Origin: Pseudomonas cavernae
Lineage (GTDB): Bacteria > Pseudomonadota > Gammaproteobacteria > Pseudomonadales > Pseudomonadaceae
NCBI RefSeq assembly: GCF_003595175.1
Contig: NZ_CP032419.1
Coordinates: 1,550,001 to 1,614,000, forward strand
DNA: 64,000 bases
Direction: 5' to 3'
A program made the translations under genes and the position numbers. The notes under the pieces were generated by a model that was not told the DNA's origin, did no database searches, and was given only the letters and a program-made list of their open reading frames with translations. Within the stretch, counting starts at the first letter, position 1, and each line of letters starts with the position of its first letter. Below, piece after piece: positions 9,023-18,434 of this stretch.

Positions 9023-9987
9023 TGCAGCAGCGAGAGCGCTCCTCTTCGGAAGGCTATTTCTGGCCCAGTGTTTGGGCCGTGGCGCTGCATGCGCTGGTGT
9101 TTGCCATGCTGTTCGTCAGCTTTGCCTTCACTCCTGAGCTGCCACCGGCCAGGCCGATTGTGCAGGCCACGTTGTATCAGCTGAAGTCGCAAAGTCAGGC
9201 CACTACCCAGACCAACCAGAAAATCGCCGGCGAGGCGAAGAAAACTGCTGCCCGTCAGTTCGAAGTCGAGCAACTGGAGCAGAAGAAGGTTGAGCAGCAG
9301 AAACAGGAAGCCGCCAAGGCTTCGGAGCAGAAGAAGGCCGACGAAGCTCGAAAGGCTGAGGCGGTGAAACAGGCTGAAACGGCGAAGAAAGCCGATGAAG
9401 CCAAGAAGGCCGAGGAAAAGAAACAGGCGGACTTTGCCAAGAAGAAGGCCGAGGACGAGGCGAAGAAGAAGGCCGCCGAGGAAGCCAAGAAAAAGGCCGT
9501 AGCGGAAGCCGCGAAGAAAAAGGCGACTGACGACGCGAAAAAGAAAGCTGCTGCGGAAGCTGCCAAGAAGAAGGCTGCGCAAGAAGCGGCGCGCAAAGCC
9601 GCTGAGGACAAGAAGGCTCAGGCCCTGGCCGAATTGCTGTCGGATACCACCGAGCGGCAGCAGGCCCTGGCCGATGAGCAGGGTGATCAGGTCGCCGGCA
9701 GCCTGGATGATCTGATCATCAAGTTGGTCAGCGAGCAGTGGCAGCGCCCGCCGTCCGCACGCAATGGCATGAGCGTCGAGGTGCTGATCTCGATGTTGCC
9801 GGACGGCACCATCACTAATGCGAGTGTGACCCGCGCCAGTGGCGATGCACCGTTCGACAATTCGGCGGTAGCCGCAGTACGCAACGTCGGGCGTATCCCC
9901 GAGATGCAACAATTGGATCGCGCAACCTTTGACCAGATGTACCGGCAGCGCCGCATCATCTTCAAACCGGAGGATTTGGACCTGTGA
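9022..9987 (+). CDS. tolA: Tol-Pal system protein TolA
   Basis: Inner-membrane protein that spans the periplasm to reach Pal and TolB. It has an N-terminal membrane helix (~residues 15-37), a very long Ala/Lys/Glu-rich helical domain (~60-200, imperfect AAKKKA repeats) and a compact C-terminal domain (~220-321) with two Tyr/Arg-rich strands at the end. The low-complexity repeat makes antisense frames look open. It overlaps tolR by one base and tolB by four. Confidence 0.96.
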   Translation: MQQRERSSSEGYFWPSVWAVALHALVFAMLFVSFAFTPELPPARPIVQATLYQLKSQSQATTQTNQKIAGEAKKTAARQFEVEQLEQKKVEQQKQEAAKASEQKKADEARKAEAVKQAETAKKADEAKKAEEKKQADFAKKKAEDEAKKKAAEEAKKKAVAEAAKKKATDDAKKKAAAEAAKKKAAQEAARKAAEDKKAQALAELLSDTTERQQALADEQGDQVAGSLDDLIIKLVSEQWQRPPSARNGMSVEVLISMLPDGTITNASVTRASGDAPFDNSAVAAVRNVGRIPEMQQLDRATFDQMYRQRRIIFKPEDLDL

Positions 9988-11282
9988 ACACTCTGATTCG
10001 TATCGCCCTGCTCGGGCTGACCTTGCTGGTCGGCAGCGTGCAGGCGGCTGACCCGCTGCTTGTTACCTCGGGTACTGACCGGGCTACCCCCATCGCGGTG
10101 GTGCCGTTCGGCTGGCAGGGCGGCACCGTGCTGCCCGAAGACATGTCCACCATCATCGGCAACGACCTGCGCAACTCGGGCTCCTTCGAGCCGATTCCGC
10201 GGCAGAACATGATCAGCCTGCCGACCCAGGCGAGCGAGGTCATCTATCGCGACTGGAAGGCCCTCGGCGCCCAGTATCTGATGGTTGGCAACATCGTTCC
10301 TGCTGGGGGGCGTTTGCAGGTGCAATTCGCGCTGTTCAACGTCACCACCGAGCAGCAGGTGATGTCCGGCAGTGTCAGTGGTTCGATGGATCAGCTGCGT
10401 GATATGGCGCACTACGTCGCCGACCAGTCATTCGAGAAACTCACTGGGATCAAGGGCGCCTTCTCCACGCGCATGCTGTATGTCACGGCCGAGCGCTTTT
10501 CGGTCAATAGCACCCGCTATACCCTGCAGCGCTCCGACTATGATGGCGCTCGTGGGGTAACCTTGTTGCAGTCGCGCGAGCCGATCCTGTCACCGCGCTA
10601 TGCTCCGGATGGCCGGCGCATCGCTTATGTGTCTTTCGAGCAGCGCCGCCCGCGCATCTTCATCCAGCACATCGACACCGGTCGCCGCGAACAGATCACC
10701 AACTTTGAAGGCTTGAATGGTGCCCCGGCGTTCTCGCCGGATGGCAATCGCCTGGCGTTCGTGCTGTCGAAAGACGGCAACCCGGAAATCTATGTGATGA
10801 ACCTAGGCTCGCGTCAGTTGCAGCGCGTGACCAACCATTTCTCCATCGACACCGAGCCGTTCTGGGGCGCGGATGGTCAGACCCTGTATTTCACCTCGGA
10901 TCGTGCCGGCAAGCCGCAGATCTATAAGACCCGCGTGGGCGGTGGTGAGCCGCAGCGAGTGACCTTTGTCGGCAACTACAACGCCAACCCGAAGCTGTCG
11001 GCGGACGAGAAGACCTTGGTGATGATCCACCGCCAGGATGGCTACACCAACTTCAAGGTGGCGGCGCAGGACCTGCAGCGCGGCAACGTCAAGATCCTCT
11101 CTGAGACCAGCTTGGACGACTCGCCTACTGTCGCGCCCAACGGCACCATGTTAATCTACGCCACCCGCCAGCAGGGCCGGGGAGTCTTGATGCTCGTGTC
11201 CACCAATGGGCGCGTTAGGCTCCCGATTCCAACCGCGCAAGGCGATGTCCGAGAGCCTTCCTGGTCCCCTTACCTGAACTGA
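9984..11282 (+). CDS. tolB: Tol-Pal system beta-propeller protein TolB
   Basis: Periplasmic protein that binds Pal and signals to TolA. It begins at GTG 9984, overlapping the tolA stop. A Sec signal peptide ([18 protein letters not shown]) is followed by an N-terminal alpha/beta domain and a six-bladed propeller with repeating [24 protein letters not shown] and [12 protein letters not shown] blades. At 432 residues it is the usual size. Confidence 0.97.
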   Translation: MNTLIRIALLGLTLLVGSVQAADPLLVTSGTDRATPIAVVPFGWQGGTVLPEDMSTIIGNDLRNSGSFEPIPRQNMISLPTQASEVIYRDWKALGAQYLMVGNIVPAGGRLQVQFALFNVTTEQQVMSGSVSGSMDQLRDMAHYVADQSFEKLTGIKGAFSTRMLYVTAERFSVNSTRYTLQRSDYDGARGVTLLQSREPILSPRYAPDGRRIAYVSFEQRRPRIFIQHIDTGRREQITNFEGLNGAPAFSPDGNRLAFVLSKDGNPEIYVMNLGSRQLQRVTNHFSIDTEPFWGADGQTLYFTSDRAGKPQIYKTRVGGGEPQRVTFVGNYNANPKLSADEKTLVMIHRQDGYTNFKVAAQDLQRGNVKILSETSLDDSPTVAPNGTMLIYATRQQGRGVLMLVSTNGRVRLPIPTAQGDVREPSWSPYLN

Positions 11283-11336
11283 TGCGGCGCAATATTTTTT
11301 GCTTTTACACACCTGGGGTTCATTAGGAGTTTTACG

Positions 11337-11834
11337 ATGGAAATGCTGAAGTTTGGTAAGTTTGCTGCGCTGGGTCTGGCCCTTGCTGTGGCTGTTGGTT
11401 GCTCCTCCAAAGGCGGTGACACTGCTGGCGAAGGTGCTGTTGACCCGAACGCCGGCTACAACGCCAACGGCAGCGGTGTTGATGGCAGCATGAGCGAAGA
11501 AGCCGCTCTGCGTGCCATCACTACCTTCTACTTCGAGTACGACAGCTCTGACCTGAAGCCGGAAGCCATGCGCGCTCTGGACGTTCACGCCAAAGACCTG
11601 AAAGGCAACGGCGCTCGCGTCGTTCTGGAAGGCCACACCGACGAGCGCGGCACCCGCGAGTACAACATGGCTCTGGGTGAGCGTCGTTCCAAGGCCGTTC
11701 AGCGTTACCTGGTTCTGCAGGGCGTTTCCCCGGCTCAGCTGGAGCTGGTTTCCTACGGTGAAGAGCGTCCGGTTGCTACTGGCAACGACGAGCAATCCTG
11801 GGCTCAAAACCGTCGCGTCGAACTGCGTAAGTAA
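11337..11834 (+). CDS. pal: Peptidoglycan-associated lipoprotein Pal (OprL)
   Basis: Outer-membrane lipoprotein that tethers the outer membrane to peptidoglycan. The lipobox is LAVAVGCSS around Cys 22. The C-terminal OmpA-like domain has [14 protein letters not shown] and the meso-DAP-binding signature with [14 protein letters not shown]. The length of 165 residues fits Pseudomonas OprL. It has a good ribosome site (TTAGGAG) and lies 54 bp after tolB, 6 bp before cpoB. Confidence 0.97.
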   Translation: MEMLKFGKFAALGLALAVAVGCSSKGGDTAGEGAVDPNAGYNANGSGVDGSMSEEAALRAITTFYFEYDSSDLKPEAMRALDVHAKDLKGNGARVVLEGHTDERGTREYNMALGERRSKAVQRYLVLQGVSPAQLELVSYGEERPVATGNDEQSWAQNRRVELRK

Positions 11835-11840
11835 TTCGTC

Positions 11841-12647
11841 ATGCGTACGTGCCGCCGTGCTTTGACCGTTCTGGCGCTCAGCCTGCCGTTCGCGGCCTGG
11901 GCTGAGGTTCCCGTGGTGGATAATGCAGCGGGCTATCCCGCCAGCAGTTATCCGCCGGCTGGTTATGGCACGAGTGGCGCCTATGCCGGGGGCGGGGTTA
12001 CGACCCCGACTTCGGCGCAGGGTGAGTTGTTCATGCAGCTGCAGCAGCTGCAGGACGAGGTCGCGCGTCTGCGCGGCATGGTGGAAGAGCAGCAAAACGA
12101 GATTCAGCGCCTCAAGCAGGAAAGCCTCGAGCGTTATCAGGATCTTGATAGCCGCCTGTCCGGTGGTGCTGCCGCTGCCTCACAGAATTCATCCGCTGCT
12201 GGCGCGGTCAATGCCAACGGCGCGCCGACTACGCCTGCCAATCAGGCGTCGGCAAGCAGCGAGCCGGGCGATCCGGCGAAGGAAAAGCTGTACTACGACG
12301 CTGCCTTCGATCTGATCAAGGCCAAGGATTTCGAGAAAGCCAGCCAGGCTTTCTCCGCGTTCCTGCGCAAATACCCGAATAGCCAGTATGCCGGTAACGC
12401 GCAGTATTGGCTGGGCGAGGTGAACCTCGCCAAAGGCGACCTGCAAGCGGCCGGTCAGGCCTTTGCCAAGGTCAGTCAGGCTTATCCGCAACACGCCAAG
12501 GTTCCAGATTCGCTGTACAAGCTGGCCGATGTCGAGCAGCGTCTAGGGCATACCGACAAGGCCAAAGGCATTTTGCAGCAGGTTATCGCCCAGTATCCCG
12601 GCAGTTCCGCCGCACAACTGGCCCAGCGTGATCTGCAGCGCATGTAA
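11841..12647 (+). CDS. cpoB: Cell division coordinator CpoB (YbgF)
   Basis: Periplasmic protein that links Tol-Pal constriction with peptidoglycan synthesis at the septum. It has a signal peptide ending near FAAWAE, an N-terminal trimerising coiled coil (~residues 58-105, MQLQQLQDEVARLRGMVEE), a Ser/Ala/Asn-rich linker, and C-terminal tetratricopeptide repeats (YYDAAFDLIKAKDFEKA, AQYWLGEVNLAKGD, LYKLADVEQRLG). It is the last gene of the tol-pal operon, followed by a terminator. Confidence 0.95.
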   Translation: MRTCRRALTVLALSLPFAAWAEVPVVDNAAGYPASSYPPAGYGTSGAYAGGGVTTPTSAQGELFMQLQQLQDEVARLRGMVEEQQNEIQRLKQESLERYQDLDSRLSGGAAAASQNSSAAGAVNANGAPTTPANQASASSEPGDPAKEKLYYDAAFDLIKAKDFEKASQAFSAFLRKYPNSQYAGNAQYWLGEVNLAKGDLQAAGQAFAKVSQAYPQHAKVPDSLYKLADVEQRLGHTDKAKGILQQVIAQYPGSSAAQLAQRDLQRM

Positions 12648-12666
12648 AGCTGATTCGCTATTCAAG

Positions 12667-12693
12667 AAAACCCGCGCTTGTCGCGGGTTTTTT
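12667..12693 (+). terminator. Terminator after tol-pal-cpoB operon
   Basis: A hairpin with ACCCGCG/CGCGGGT arms and a CTTGT loop is followed by a T-run to 12693, about 20 bp after the cpoB stop. Confidence 0.88.
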
Positions 12694-12732
12694 CGTTAAA
12701 ATCGGCGCCCCCAATTCCCGCAACGGAGGCGG

Positions 12733-13413
12733 ATGGCCTGTTTCGCCGTCACGCCCGTGGCTGATATGCAAAAAAACCTGCGAATTACCGAGATCTTCTA
12801 CTCGTTGCAGGGGGAGACGCGCACGGCCGGTTTGCCGACTGTGTTCGTCCGCCTGACCGGCTGCCCCCTGCGCTGCCAGTACTGTGATACCGCCTATGCC
12901 TTCAGCGGCGGCGAGCTCATGAGCCTCGAGGCCATCCTTGAGCGTGTTGCCGGCTACAAGCCGCGCTACGTCTGTGTGACGGGGGGCGAACCCTTGGCGC
13001 AACCCAATTGCATCGACTTGCTCGAGCGTCTGTGCGACGGCGGTTACGAAGTTTCGCTGGAGACCAGCGGCGCCCTGGACGTATCGGCGGTCGATCCGCG
13101 GGTCAGCAAGGTGGTCGACCTGAAGACCCCGGGCTCCGCCGAAGTGGCACGCAATCGCTATGAGAATCTCAACTTCCTCACGGTCAACGATCAGGTCAAG
13201 TTCGTCATCTGTTCCCGCGAAGACTACGACTGGGCAGTGTCCAAGCTGATCCAGTACCGTCTGCAAGAACGTGCTGGCGAAGTCCTGTTCTCGCCCAGCT
13301 ATCAGCAGGTGGACGTGCGGGCACTGGCCGATTGGATAGTTACTGACAATCTGCCGGTGCGTCTGCAGATGCAGTTGCACAAGATTTTCTGGAATGACGA
13401 GCCGGGGCACTGA
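12733..13413 (+). CDS. queE: 7-carboxy-7-deazaguanine synthase QueE
   Basis: Radical SAM enzyme converting carboxytetrahydropterin to 7-carboxy-7-deazaguanine in the queuosine/preQ1 pathway. The 4Fe-4S motif CPLRCQYC (C-x3-C-x2-C) and the SAM-binding VCVTGGEPL segment are clear. Two starts are possible: ATG 12733, preceded by GGAGG at a short 3-nt spacing (226 aa), and ATG 12766 ([11 protein letters not shown], 215 aa), which fits the length of relatives I recall but lacks a strong ribosome site. It runs directly into queC. Confidence 0.95.
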   Translation: MACFAVTPVADMQKNLRITEIFYSLQGETRTAGLPTVFVRLTGCPLRCQYCDTAYAFSGGELMSLEAILERVAGYKPRYVCVTGGEPLAQPNCIDLLERLCDGGYEVSLETSGALDVSAVDPRVSKVVDLKTPGSAEVARNRYENLNFLTVNDQVKFVICSREDYDWAVSKLIQYRLQERAGEVLFSPSYQQVDVRALADWIVTDNLPVRLQMQLHKIFWNDEPGH

Positions 13414-13414
13414 A

Positions 13415-14089
13415 ATGACTGAGAAAAAAGCGGTAATCCTGCTTTCCGGCGGTCTCGACTCCGCCACCGTGGTGGCGCTGGCCAAAGCCGATGGCTATGC
13501 CTGTTACACCATGAGTTTCGACTACGGCCAGCGCCATCGTTCGGAGCTGCAGGCGGCCGAGCGTGTCGCGCAACAGCTTGGGGTGGTCGAGCACAAGGTG
13601 ATCGGCCTGAACCTCAATGGTATGGGTGGCTCGGCCTTGACCGACAGCTCGATCGCCGTGCCGGAAAGCCCGGGTGAAGGCATCCCGGTGACCTATGTGC
13701 CAGCGCGCAACACGGTGTTTTTGTCCCTGGCCCTGGGCTGGGCTGAAGTGCTCGGCGCGCGGGATATCTTTATCGGGGTCAATGCAGTCGACTATTCCGG
13801 CTATCCCGATTGCCGTCCTGAATTCATCGCCGCCTTCGAACGCATGGCCAATCTGGCGACCAAGGCCGGGGTAGAGGGGCAGGGGTTCCGTATTCAGGCG
13901 CCGCTGCAGAGCATGAGTAAGGCCGAGATCGTTCAGGCTGGCGTCCGCCATGGTGTGGATTATGCCTTGACGGTGTCCTGCTACCAGGCTGACGACGAAG
14001 GACACGCCTGTGGCAAATGCGACAGTTGCCGTCTGCGTGCGGCGGGCTTTGCTTCCGCTGGCGTGCAGGACCCTACCCGGTACCGCTAA
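13415..14089 (+). CDS. queC: 7-cyano-7-deazaguanine synthase QueC
   Basis: ATP-dependent enzyme making preQ0 from 7-carboxy-7-deazaguanine. I chose ATG 13415 ([13 protein letters not shown], 224 aa) over an upstream in-frame ATG at 13394 inside queE. The PP-loop [12 protein letters not shown] and the C-terminal zinc cluster ([17 protein letters not shown]) are intact. It is adjacent to queE, giving two consecutive steps of preQ0 synthesis in one operon. Confidence 0.96.
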   Translation: MTEKKAVILLSGGLDSATVVALAKADGYACYTMSFDYGQRHRSELQAAERVAQQLGVVEHKVIGLNLNGMGGSALTDSSIAVPESPGEGIPVTYVPARNTVFLSLALGWAEVLGARDIFIGVNAVDYSGYPDCRPEFIAAFERMANLATKAGVEGQGFRIQAPLQSMSKAEIVQAGVRHGVDYALTVSCYQADDEGHACGKCDSCRLRAAGFASAGVQDPTRYR

Positions 14090-14106
14090 TTTTTTTGTGG
14101 GTGCTA

Positions 14107-14134
14107 TTGAATTTATGAATTAAATCAGTATCAT
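14107..14134 (+). promoter_or_regulatory. tRNA-Lys promoter
   Basis: TTGAAT (14107-14112) and TATCAT (14129-14134) with 16-bp spacing lie immediately upstream of tRNA-Lys, in a short AT-rich stretch. Confidence 0.55.
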
Positions 14135-14145
14135 GCATCCGCGTT

Positions 14146-14221
14146 GGGTCGTTAGCTCAGTTGGTAGAGCAGTTGGCTTTTAACCAATTGGTCGTAGGTT
14201 CGAATCCTACACGACCCACCA
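14146..14221 (+). tRNA. tRNA-Lys (anticodon TTT)
   Basis: 76 nt including encoded CCA. Acceptor arms GGGTCGT/ACGACCC pair fully, the D-arm is TAGCTCAGTTGGTAGAGC, the anticodon loop CTTTTAA reads TTT, and the T-arm has GGTTCGAATCC. A nadA gene follows 100 bp downstream. Confidence 0.97.
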
Positions 14222-14321
14222 CTCCTTCCTTGCTTCACCTCTCCTCGGTTGCTTATCGCCTCCATTACCCTGCAAGGGGTGGGTGATATACTCGTCTCAT
14301 GCCTTTACAGGTTCAGCGAAT

Positions 14322-15380
14322 ATGACGCAGATTTCAGAACGCCTCCTGGTTCAAGCCCATCTCGATGCCAAGCAACCGAAGCCGTTGACTGTCGAGGAAG
14401 AGGCACATTATCGCGCGGCGATTGCGGCCGAGCTGAAGGCTCAGGATGCCGTGCTGGTGGCGCATTACTACTGCGATCCGGTACTCCAGGCGCTGGCCGA
14501 GGAGACCGGTGGTTGTGTGTCCGACTCCCTGGAGATGGCGCGGTTCGGCAATCAGCATCCGGCCAAGACTGTGCTGGTCGCCGGTGTGAAGTTCATGGGC
14601 GAAACGGCGAAGATTCTCAACCCGGAAAAGCGCGTGCTGATGCCGACCTTGGAGGCTACCTGCTCGCTCGATCTGGGTTGCCCGATCGATGAGTTCTCGG
14701 CCTTCTGCGATCAGCATCCCGAGCGCACCGTGGTGGTTTACGCCAATACTTCGGCGGCGGTGAAGGCGCGGGCCGACTGGGTCGTGACTTCCAGTTGTGC
14801 GCTGGAGATCGTCGAAAGCCTGATGGATAACGGCGAGAAGATCATCTGGGCGCCGGACAAGCATCTGGGCCGCTATATCCAGCGCGAGACTGGCGCCGAC
14901 ATGCTGCTCTGGGATGGTGCCTGCATCGTCCATGAGGAGTTCAAGTCCCGGCAGCTGGAAGACATGAAGGCGCTGTATCCGGATGCCGCGATTCTGGTGC
15001 ATCCGGAATCGCCGGAAGCGGTGGTGGCCCTGGCCGATGCGGTGGGTTCCACCAGTCAGCTGATCAAGGCGGCGCAAACCCTGCCGAATCAGACCTTCAT
15101 CGTCGCCACCGATCGCGGCATCTTCTACAAGATGCAGCAGTTGTGCCCGGACAAGACCTTCATCGAGGCTCCGACGGCCGGTAACGGGGCGGCCTGCCGC
15201 AGTTGTGCGCATTGCCCGTGGATGGCGATGAATACCCTGGAGCGTACCCTGCAGAGTCTGCGCGAGGGCAGCAACGAGATCTTCGTCGATCCGGCGTTGA
15301 TTCCGCGGGCCTTGCGTCCGCTCAAGCGCATGCTCGATTTCACCCAGGCAGCGCGCCTGAAGCTGGCAGGCAACGCCTAG
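14322..15380 (+). CDS. nadA: Quinolinate synthase A
   Basis: 4Fe-4S enzyme that condenses iminoaspartate with dihydroxyacetone phosphate to quinolinate, the second step of de novo NAD synthesis. ATG 14322 (MTQISERLL) gives 352 residues; the upstream in-frame ATG at 14283 lies in leader sequence. Conserved parts include [38 protein letters not shown] and the [10 protein letters not shown] segment, which together supply the cluster cysteines. A terminator follows. Confidence 0.96.
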   Translation: MTQISERLLVQAHLDAKQPKPLTVEEEAHYRAAIAAELKAQDAVLVAHYYCDPVLQALAEETGGCVSDSLEMARFGNQHPAKTVLVAGVKFMGETAKILNPEKRVLMPTLEATCSLDLGCPIDEFSAFCDQHPERTVVVYANTSAAVKARADWVVTSSCALEIVESLMDNGEKIIWAPDKHLGRYIQRETGADMLLWDGACIVHEEFKSRQLEDMKALYPDAAILVHPESPEAVVALADAVGSTSQLIKAAQTLPNQTFIVATDRGIFYKMQQLCPDKTFIEAPTAGNGAACRSCAHCPWMAMNTLERTLQSLREGSNEIFVDPALIPRALRPLKRMLDFTQAARLKLAGNA

Positions 15381-15393
15381 CGCCCCAGCCCAA

Positions 15394-15424
15394 CAAAAAG
15401 CCCGGCCTAGGTCGGGCTTTTTTG
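15394..15424. terminator. Bidirectional terminator between nadA and bepA
   Basis: AAAAAGCCCG and its complement CGGGCTTTTTT flank a short loop. It sits between the convergent nadA (plus) and bepA (minus) genes and can serve both. Confidence 0.88.
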
Positions 15425-15432
15425 TGGGCGCT

Positions 15433-16866
15433 TCAGCGCAGCATCTGCTTGATCAGTTTCTGCTGCTCGATCATTTCCTTCTGCCGTGCATCGATGCGCG
15501 AAGCCAGCTGGAAATTATTGGCCGAGCGGCGTTTGGCGAAGTCGAGCTGCTCGATGGCTTGGTCATAGTCGCCGACCAGGGCGAAATACTCGGCGCGGGC
15601 CTGGTGCAGGCCAATGATGTTGCCTGCCTGGCCGCGGGTTTCGGCCACTTGGTACCAGATATCCGGGTCGTGCGGGCGCCTCTTCAGTAGGGCGTCCAGG
15701 GCCTTCTCGGCTTCGGTGGAGCGGCCCTGCTTAAGCATCAGGTCGATCTGCGCCTGCTTCAGTGGGTAGTTGTTGGGATACTGGCCGAGCAGACGCTGGA
15801 CCCGCTGTTGGGCATCCGGCAGGCGGTTGGCGGTGATATCCAGATCGACCTGGGCAAGGTTGTAGGCAACGTCGTTGGGGGCCCTGTCCAGCAGTGCTTT
15901 CAGGCTGTCACGCGCCTCGTTGAGGCGGCCGCCCTTGATCAGCGCCAGGGCTAGGCCATAGCGGGCGGCATCCTGCTTGGGATCCTCGTCGAGCATGGCG
16001 CGAAAACGCTTGGCCGAAACTCCCGGAGTTTCCTCGTAATACAGCATCATCCGTGCGCGGATCTGCTCGTAGCTCGGGCTGTCCTCCTTGCCACCGGCCG
16101 GGAACTGTTCGGCGCGGTTGCGGGTGTCGGCGATCCGCGATTCGGTGACCGGGTGGGTGAGGAGGAACTCCGGCGGTTTGGCGTCATAGCGGTACTGACG
16201 CATCAGGCGTTCGAACATGCTGGGCATGGCGCGCGGATCGTAGCCGGCTTTTTCCAAGTTGAGGATGCCGATGCGGTCGGCTTCCTGCTCGTTCTGCCGG
16301 GAAAAGCGCCGTTGTTCCTGAATGGCTGCCGCCTGAGTCGAGGCGATGGCGGCGATGCCGGCATCTCCGGCGCCGGCCGCGGCGGCGATGATGCCGGCAA
16401 GCATGGCGGCCATCATCGGAATCTGCATGCGCTGCTGGGCCTCGATGCCGCGGGCGAAGTGGCGTTGCGACAAGTGCGCCAATTCGTGGGCCAGCACTGA
16501 GGCGTATTCGGCTTCGCTCTGGGCGTAGAGGAAAATGCCGCCGTTGACGCCGACGATGCCGCCGGGAGCGGCAAAGGCGTTCAGCTGCGGGCTGTTGATG
16601 TACACGAACTCCAAGCGCCGATCCTGTAGCTGACTGGTTTCAGCCAGGCGAAAGACGCTGGTTTCGACGAAATCTTTCAGCTGCGGATCATGCAATTGAT
16701 CGACCTGGCCGCGTAGCAGGCTGAGCCAGGCGCGACCGAGTTGATGTTCCTGCTCCGGCGAGACAATGGAGGAACTGGCGTCGCCAAGAGACGGCAAGTC
16801 GTCGGCCAGGCCGGGTTGGGCGAGCAGGCAGGCGAGCGTCAGCAGAGTAGGGCGCAATAGATTCAT
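15433..16866 (-). CDS. bepA: BepA-type periplasmic M48 metalloprotease with TPRs
   Basis: Probable beta-barrel assembly-enhancing protease (YfgC/BepA), which helps LptD assembly and degrades stalled outer-membrane proteins. A signal peptide ends near QPGLAD (~21). The M48 zinc motif HELAH is at residues 127-131, with a downstream EQEADRIG providing the third ligand. The C-terminal ~200 residues are tetratricopeptide repeats (DAARYGLALALIKGGRLNEA and similar). At 477 residues it is the usual length. Single gene, convergent with nadA. Confidence 0.93.
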   Translation of the reverse strand: MNLLRPTLLTLACLLAQPGLADDLPSLGDASSSIVSPEQEHQLGRAWLSLLRGQVDQLHDPQLKDFVETSVFRLAETSQLQDRRLEFVYINSPQLNAFAAPGGIVGVNGGIFLYAQSEAEYASVLAHELAHLSQRHFARGIEAQQRMQIPMMAAMLAGIIAAAAGAGDAGIAAIASTQAAAIQEQRRFSRQNEQEADRIGILNLEKAGYDPRAMPSMFERLMRQYRYDAKPPEFLLTHPVTESRIADTRNRAEQFPAGGKEDSPSYEQIRARMMLYYEETPGVSAKRFRAMLDEDPKQDAARYGLALALIKGGRLNEARDSLKALLDRAPNDVAYNLAQVDLDITANRLPDAQQRVQRLLGQYPNNYPLKQAQIDLMLKQGRSTEAEKALDALLKRRPHDPDIWYQVAETRGQAGNIIGLHQARAEYFALVGDYDQAIEQLDFAKRRSANNFQLASRIDARQKEMIEQQKLIKQMLR

Positions 16867-16965
16867 GCACGGGGCTCACGGCGGGAAAGGCGTTACTGTA
16901 GCTGCCCAGTTGGTCAACTGGCCAGGCTTGTGCGGTATCCTAGAACCTTCTCCCGGAGACTGAAC

Positions 16966-17217
16966 ATGACCGACGCTGTAGAGCGGGCCGAACCCTGCGA
17001 CGCTGAGCTGGATGCCAGCGGCTTGAACTGCCCGCTGCCATTGCTCAAGGCCAAGCTCGAGCTGAATCGCCTGCCCAGTGGCGCCGTGCTCAAGGTGACG
17101 GCGACCGATGCCGGTTCGCAACGCGATTTCCGCGCCTTCGCCCATCTGGCCGGCCATGCCTTGCTGCGCGAGGAGTGCGAGGGCGGTGTGTATCGTTATT
17201 GGTTGCGCAAGGCCTGA
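16966..17217 (+). CDS. TusA/SirA-like sulfurtransferase family protein
   Basis: 83-residue TusA-fold protein with the CPxP signature (LDASGLNCPLPLLKAK), whose Cys carries persulfide sulfur in characterised members. The P. aeruginosa protein at this locus (PA1006, from memory) has been tied to molybdenum cofactor and nitrate respiration rather than 2-thiouridine. I chose ATG 16966 because the conserved domain begins soon after; the frame upstream overlaps the bepA promoter region. Its stop codon overlaps the left end of a MITE-like repeat. Confidence 0.9.
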   Translation: MTDAVERAEPCDAELDASGLNCPLPLLKAKLELNRLPSGAVLKVTATDAGSQRDFRAFAHLAGHALLREECEGGVYRYWLRKA

Positions 17218-17300
17218 GAACCCGTTCGGGATCCGCTGTGCGTCGGTCATACGCCGTTGAAAATGGCCTTGGCTCGCGAGATCCGAAACAGGTTCTGAGG
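17213..17300. repeat. MITE-like element, short copy (88 bp)
   Basis: Bounded by 21-bp imperfect terminal inverted repeats (17213-17233 and 17280-17300, 17 of 21 matching), consensus near CCTCAGAACCTGTTTCGGATC. The interior keeps only the GCTGYGCGTCGG...GTTRAAAATGGCC block and the CTCGCGAGATC right border also seen in the copies at 34383 and 51952. The left terminus overlaps the tusA-like stop codon. Confidence 0.85.
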
Positions 17301-17323
17301 GTTGGTCGCTCTAGGGAGCAGTA

Positions 17324-18391
17324 ATGTTCAAGGTGTTACGCGATTGGGTGCAGCGCTATTTCTCCGACGAGGAGGCGGTGGTGCTCGCGGTGCTGCTGGT
17401 GCTCGGCTTCACCGCGATTCTGACGCTCGGCGGCATGCTGGCGCCGGTCCTGGCTGGCTTGGTGCTGGCTTTCCTGATGCAGGGCTTGGTGCGCCAGCTC
17501 GAGAGCCTGCGTGTGCCGCGCCTACTGGCGGTGTGGCTGGTGTTCGCCCTGTTCATCGGCCTGTTGGCGTTGTTCCTGCTGGTCCTGATGCCACTGCTGT
17601 GGCAGCAGGTGATCACCTTGTTCAACGAGTTGCCGGGCATGCTCGGCAAGTGGCAGTCGCTGCTGCTGGTCTTGCCTGAGCGCTATCCGCACATGGTGAC
17701 CGACGAGCAGGTGCTGGAAGCCATCGCGGTGACGCGCGGCGAGTTGGGCAAGTTCGGCCAGTTGTTGCTGACCTCTTCGCTCGCCAGCCTGCCGCTGCTG
17801 GTCAACGCCATGATCTATCTGGTGCTGGTGCCGATCCTGGTGTTCTTCTTCCTCAAGGATCATCAATTGATCGGTCGTTGGTTTCGTGGCTACCTGCCGC
17901 GTGAGCGGGCGCTGATGACCCATGTGGCGCAGGAGATGAACCAGCAGATCGCCAATTACATTCGCGGCAAGGTGATCGAGATCGTCATCTGTGGCGGGGT
18001 GACTTACGCGGCCTTTGCCGCGCTAGGGCTGAACTATGCGGCGCTGCTGGCCTTGCTGGTCGGTCTGTCGGTGGTGGTGCCCTACGTCGGCGCGGTGGTG
18101 GTGACCGTGCCGGTGGCGCTGATCGCGCTGTTCCAGTGGGGCTGGGGCGACCAGTTCATCACCTTGATGGTGGTCTATGCGGTGATTCAGGCGCTGGATG
18201 GCAACGTGCTGGTGCCGCTGTTGTTTTCCGAGGCAGTGAACCTGCACCCGGTGGCGATCATCTGCGCGGTGCTGCTGTTCGGTGGGTTGTGGGGCTTCTG
18301 GGGGATCTTCTTCGCCATTCCGCTGGCGACCCTGTTCAAGGCCGTGCTGGATGCCTGGCCACGCCAGCCGCCGGCGCTGGTGGGCGAATAA
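17324..18391 (+). CDS. AI-2E transporter family (PerM-like) permease
   Basis: 355-residue inner-membrane protein of the AI-2E/PerM family (UPF0118). About seven to eight hydrophobic segments are visible, with paired helices at the N-terminus, a central soluble loop (~residues 110-150) and the family's C-terminal helices with GLSVVVPYVGAVVVTVPVAL and GGLWGFWGIFFAIPLATLFKAV. Substrates vary and are mostly unknown; do not read AI-2 export into it. The gene starts 24 bp after a MITE-like element and shares a bidirectional terminator with bcp. Confidence 0.9.
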   Translation: MFKVLRDWVQRYFSDEEAVVLAVLLVLGFTAILTLGGMLAPVLAGLVLAFLMQGLVRQLESLRVPRLLAVWLVFALFIGLLALFLLVLMPLLWQQVITLFNELPGMLGKWQSLLLVLPERYPHMVTDEQVLEAIAVTRGELGKFGQLLLTSSLASLPLLVNAMIYLVLVPILVFFFLKDHQLIGRWFRGYLPRERALMTHVAQEMNQQIANYIRGKVIEIVICGGVTYAAFAALGLNYAALLALLVGLSVVVPYVGAVVVTVPVALIALFQWGWGDQFITLMVVYAVIQALDGNVLVPLLFSEAVNLHPVAIICAVLLFGGLWGFWGIFFAIPLATLFKAVLDAWPRQPPALVGE

Positions 18392-18393
18392 AG

Positions 18394-18421
18394 CAAAAAG
18401 GCCGCTGCTGCGGCCTTTTTG
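18394..18421. terminator. Bidirectional terminator between perM-like gene and bcp
   Basis: Perfect 12-bp arms (CAAAAAGGCCGC and its complement) around a TGCT loop, between two convergent genes. Confidence 0.92.
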
Positions 18422-18434
18422 TTGCCAGCCGTTC

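Noticed and set aside
9400..9610. Tandem-repeat-like region in tolA as a possible variable repeat locus
   Set aside because: The repeats are degenerate codon-level AAKK patterns expected of TolA domain II, with no exact DNA tandem repeat.
9255..9611. Alanine/phenylalanine/serine-rich minus-strand frame in tolA
   Set aside because: Translation of the Lys/Ala repeat of TolA on the opposite strand.
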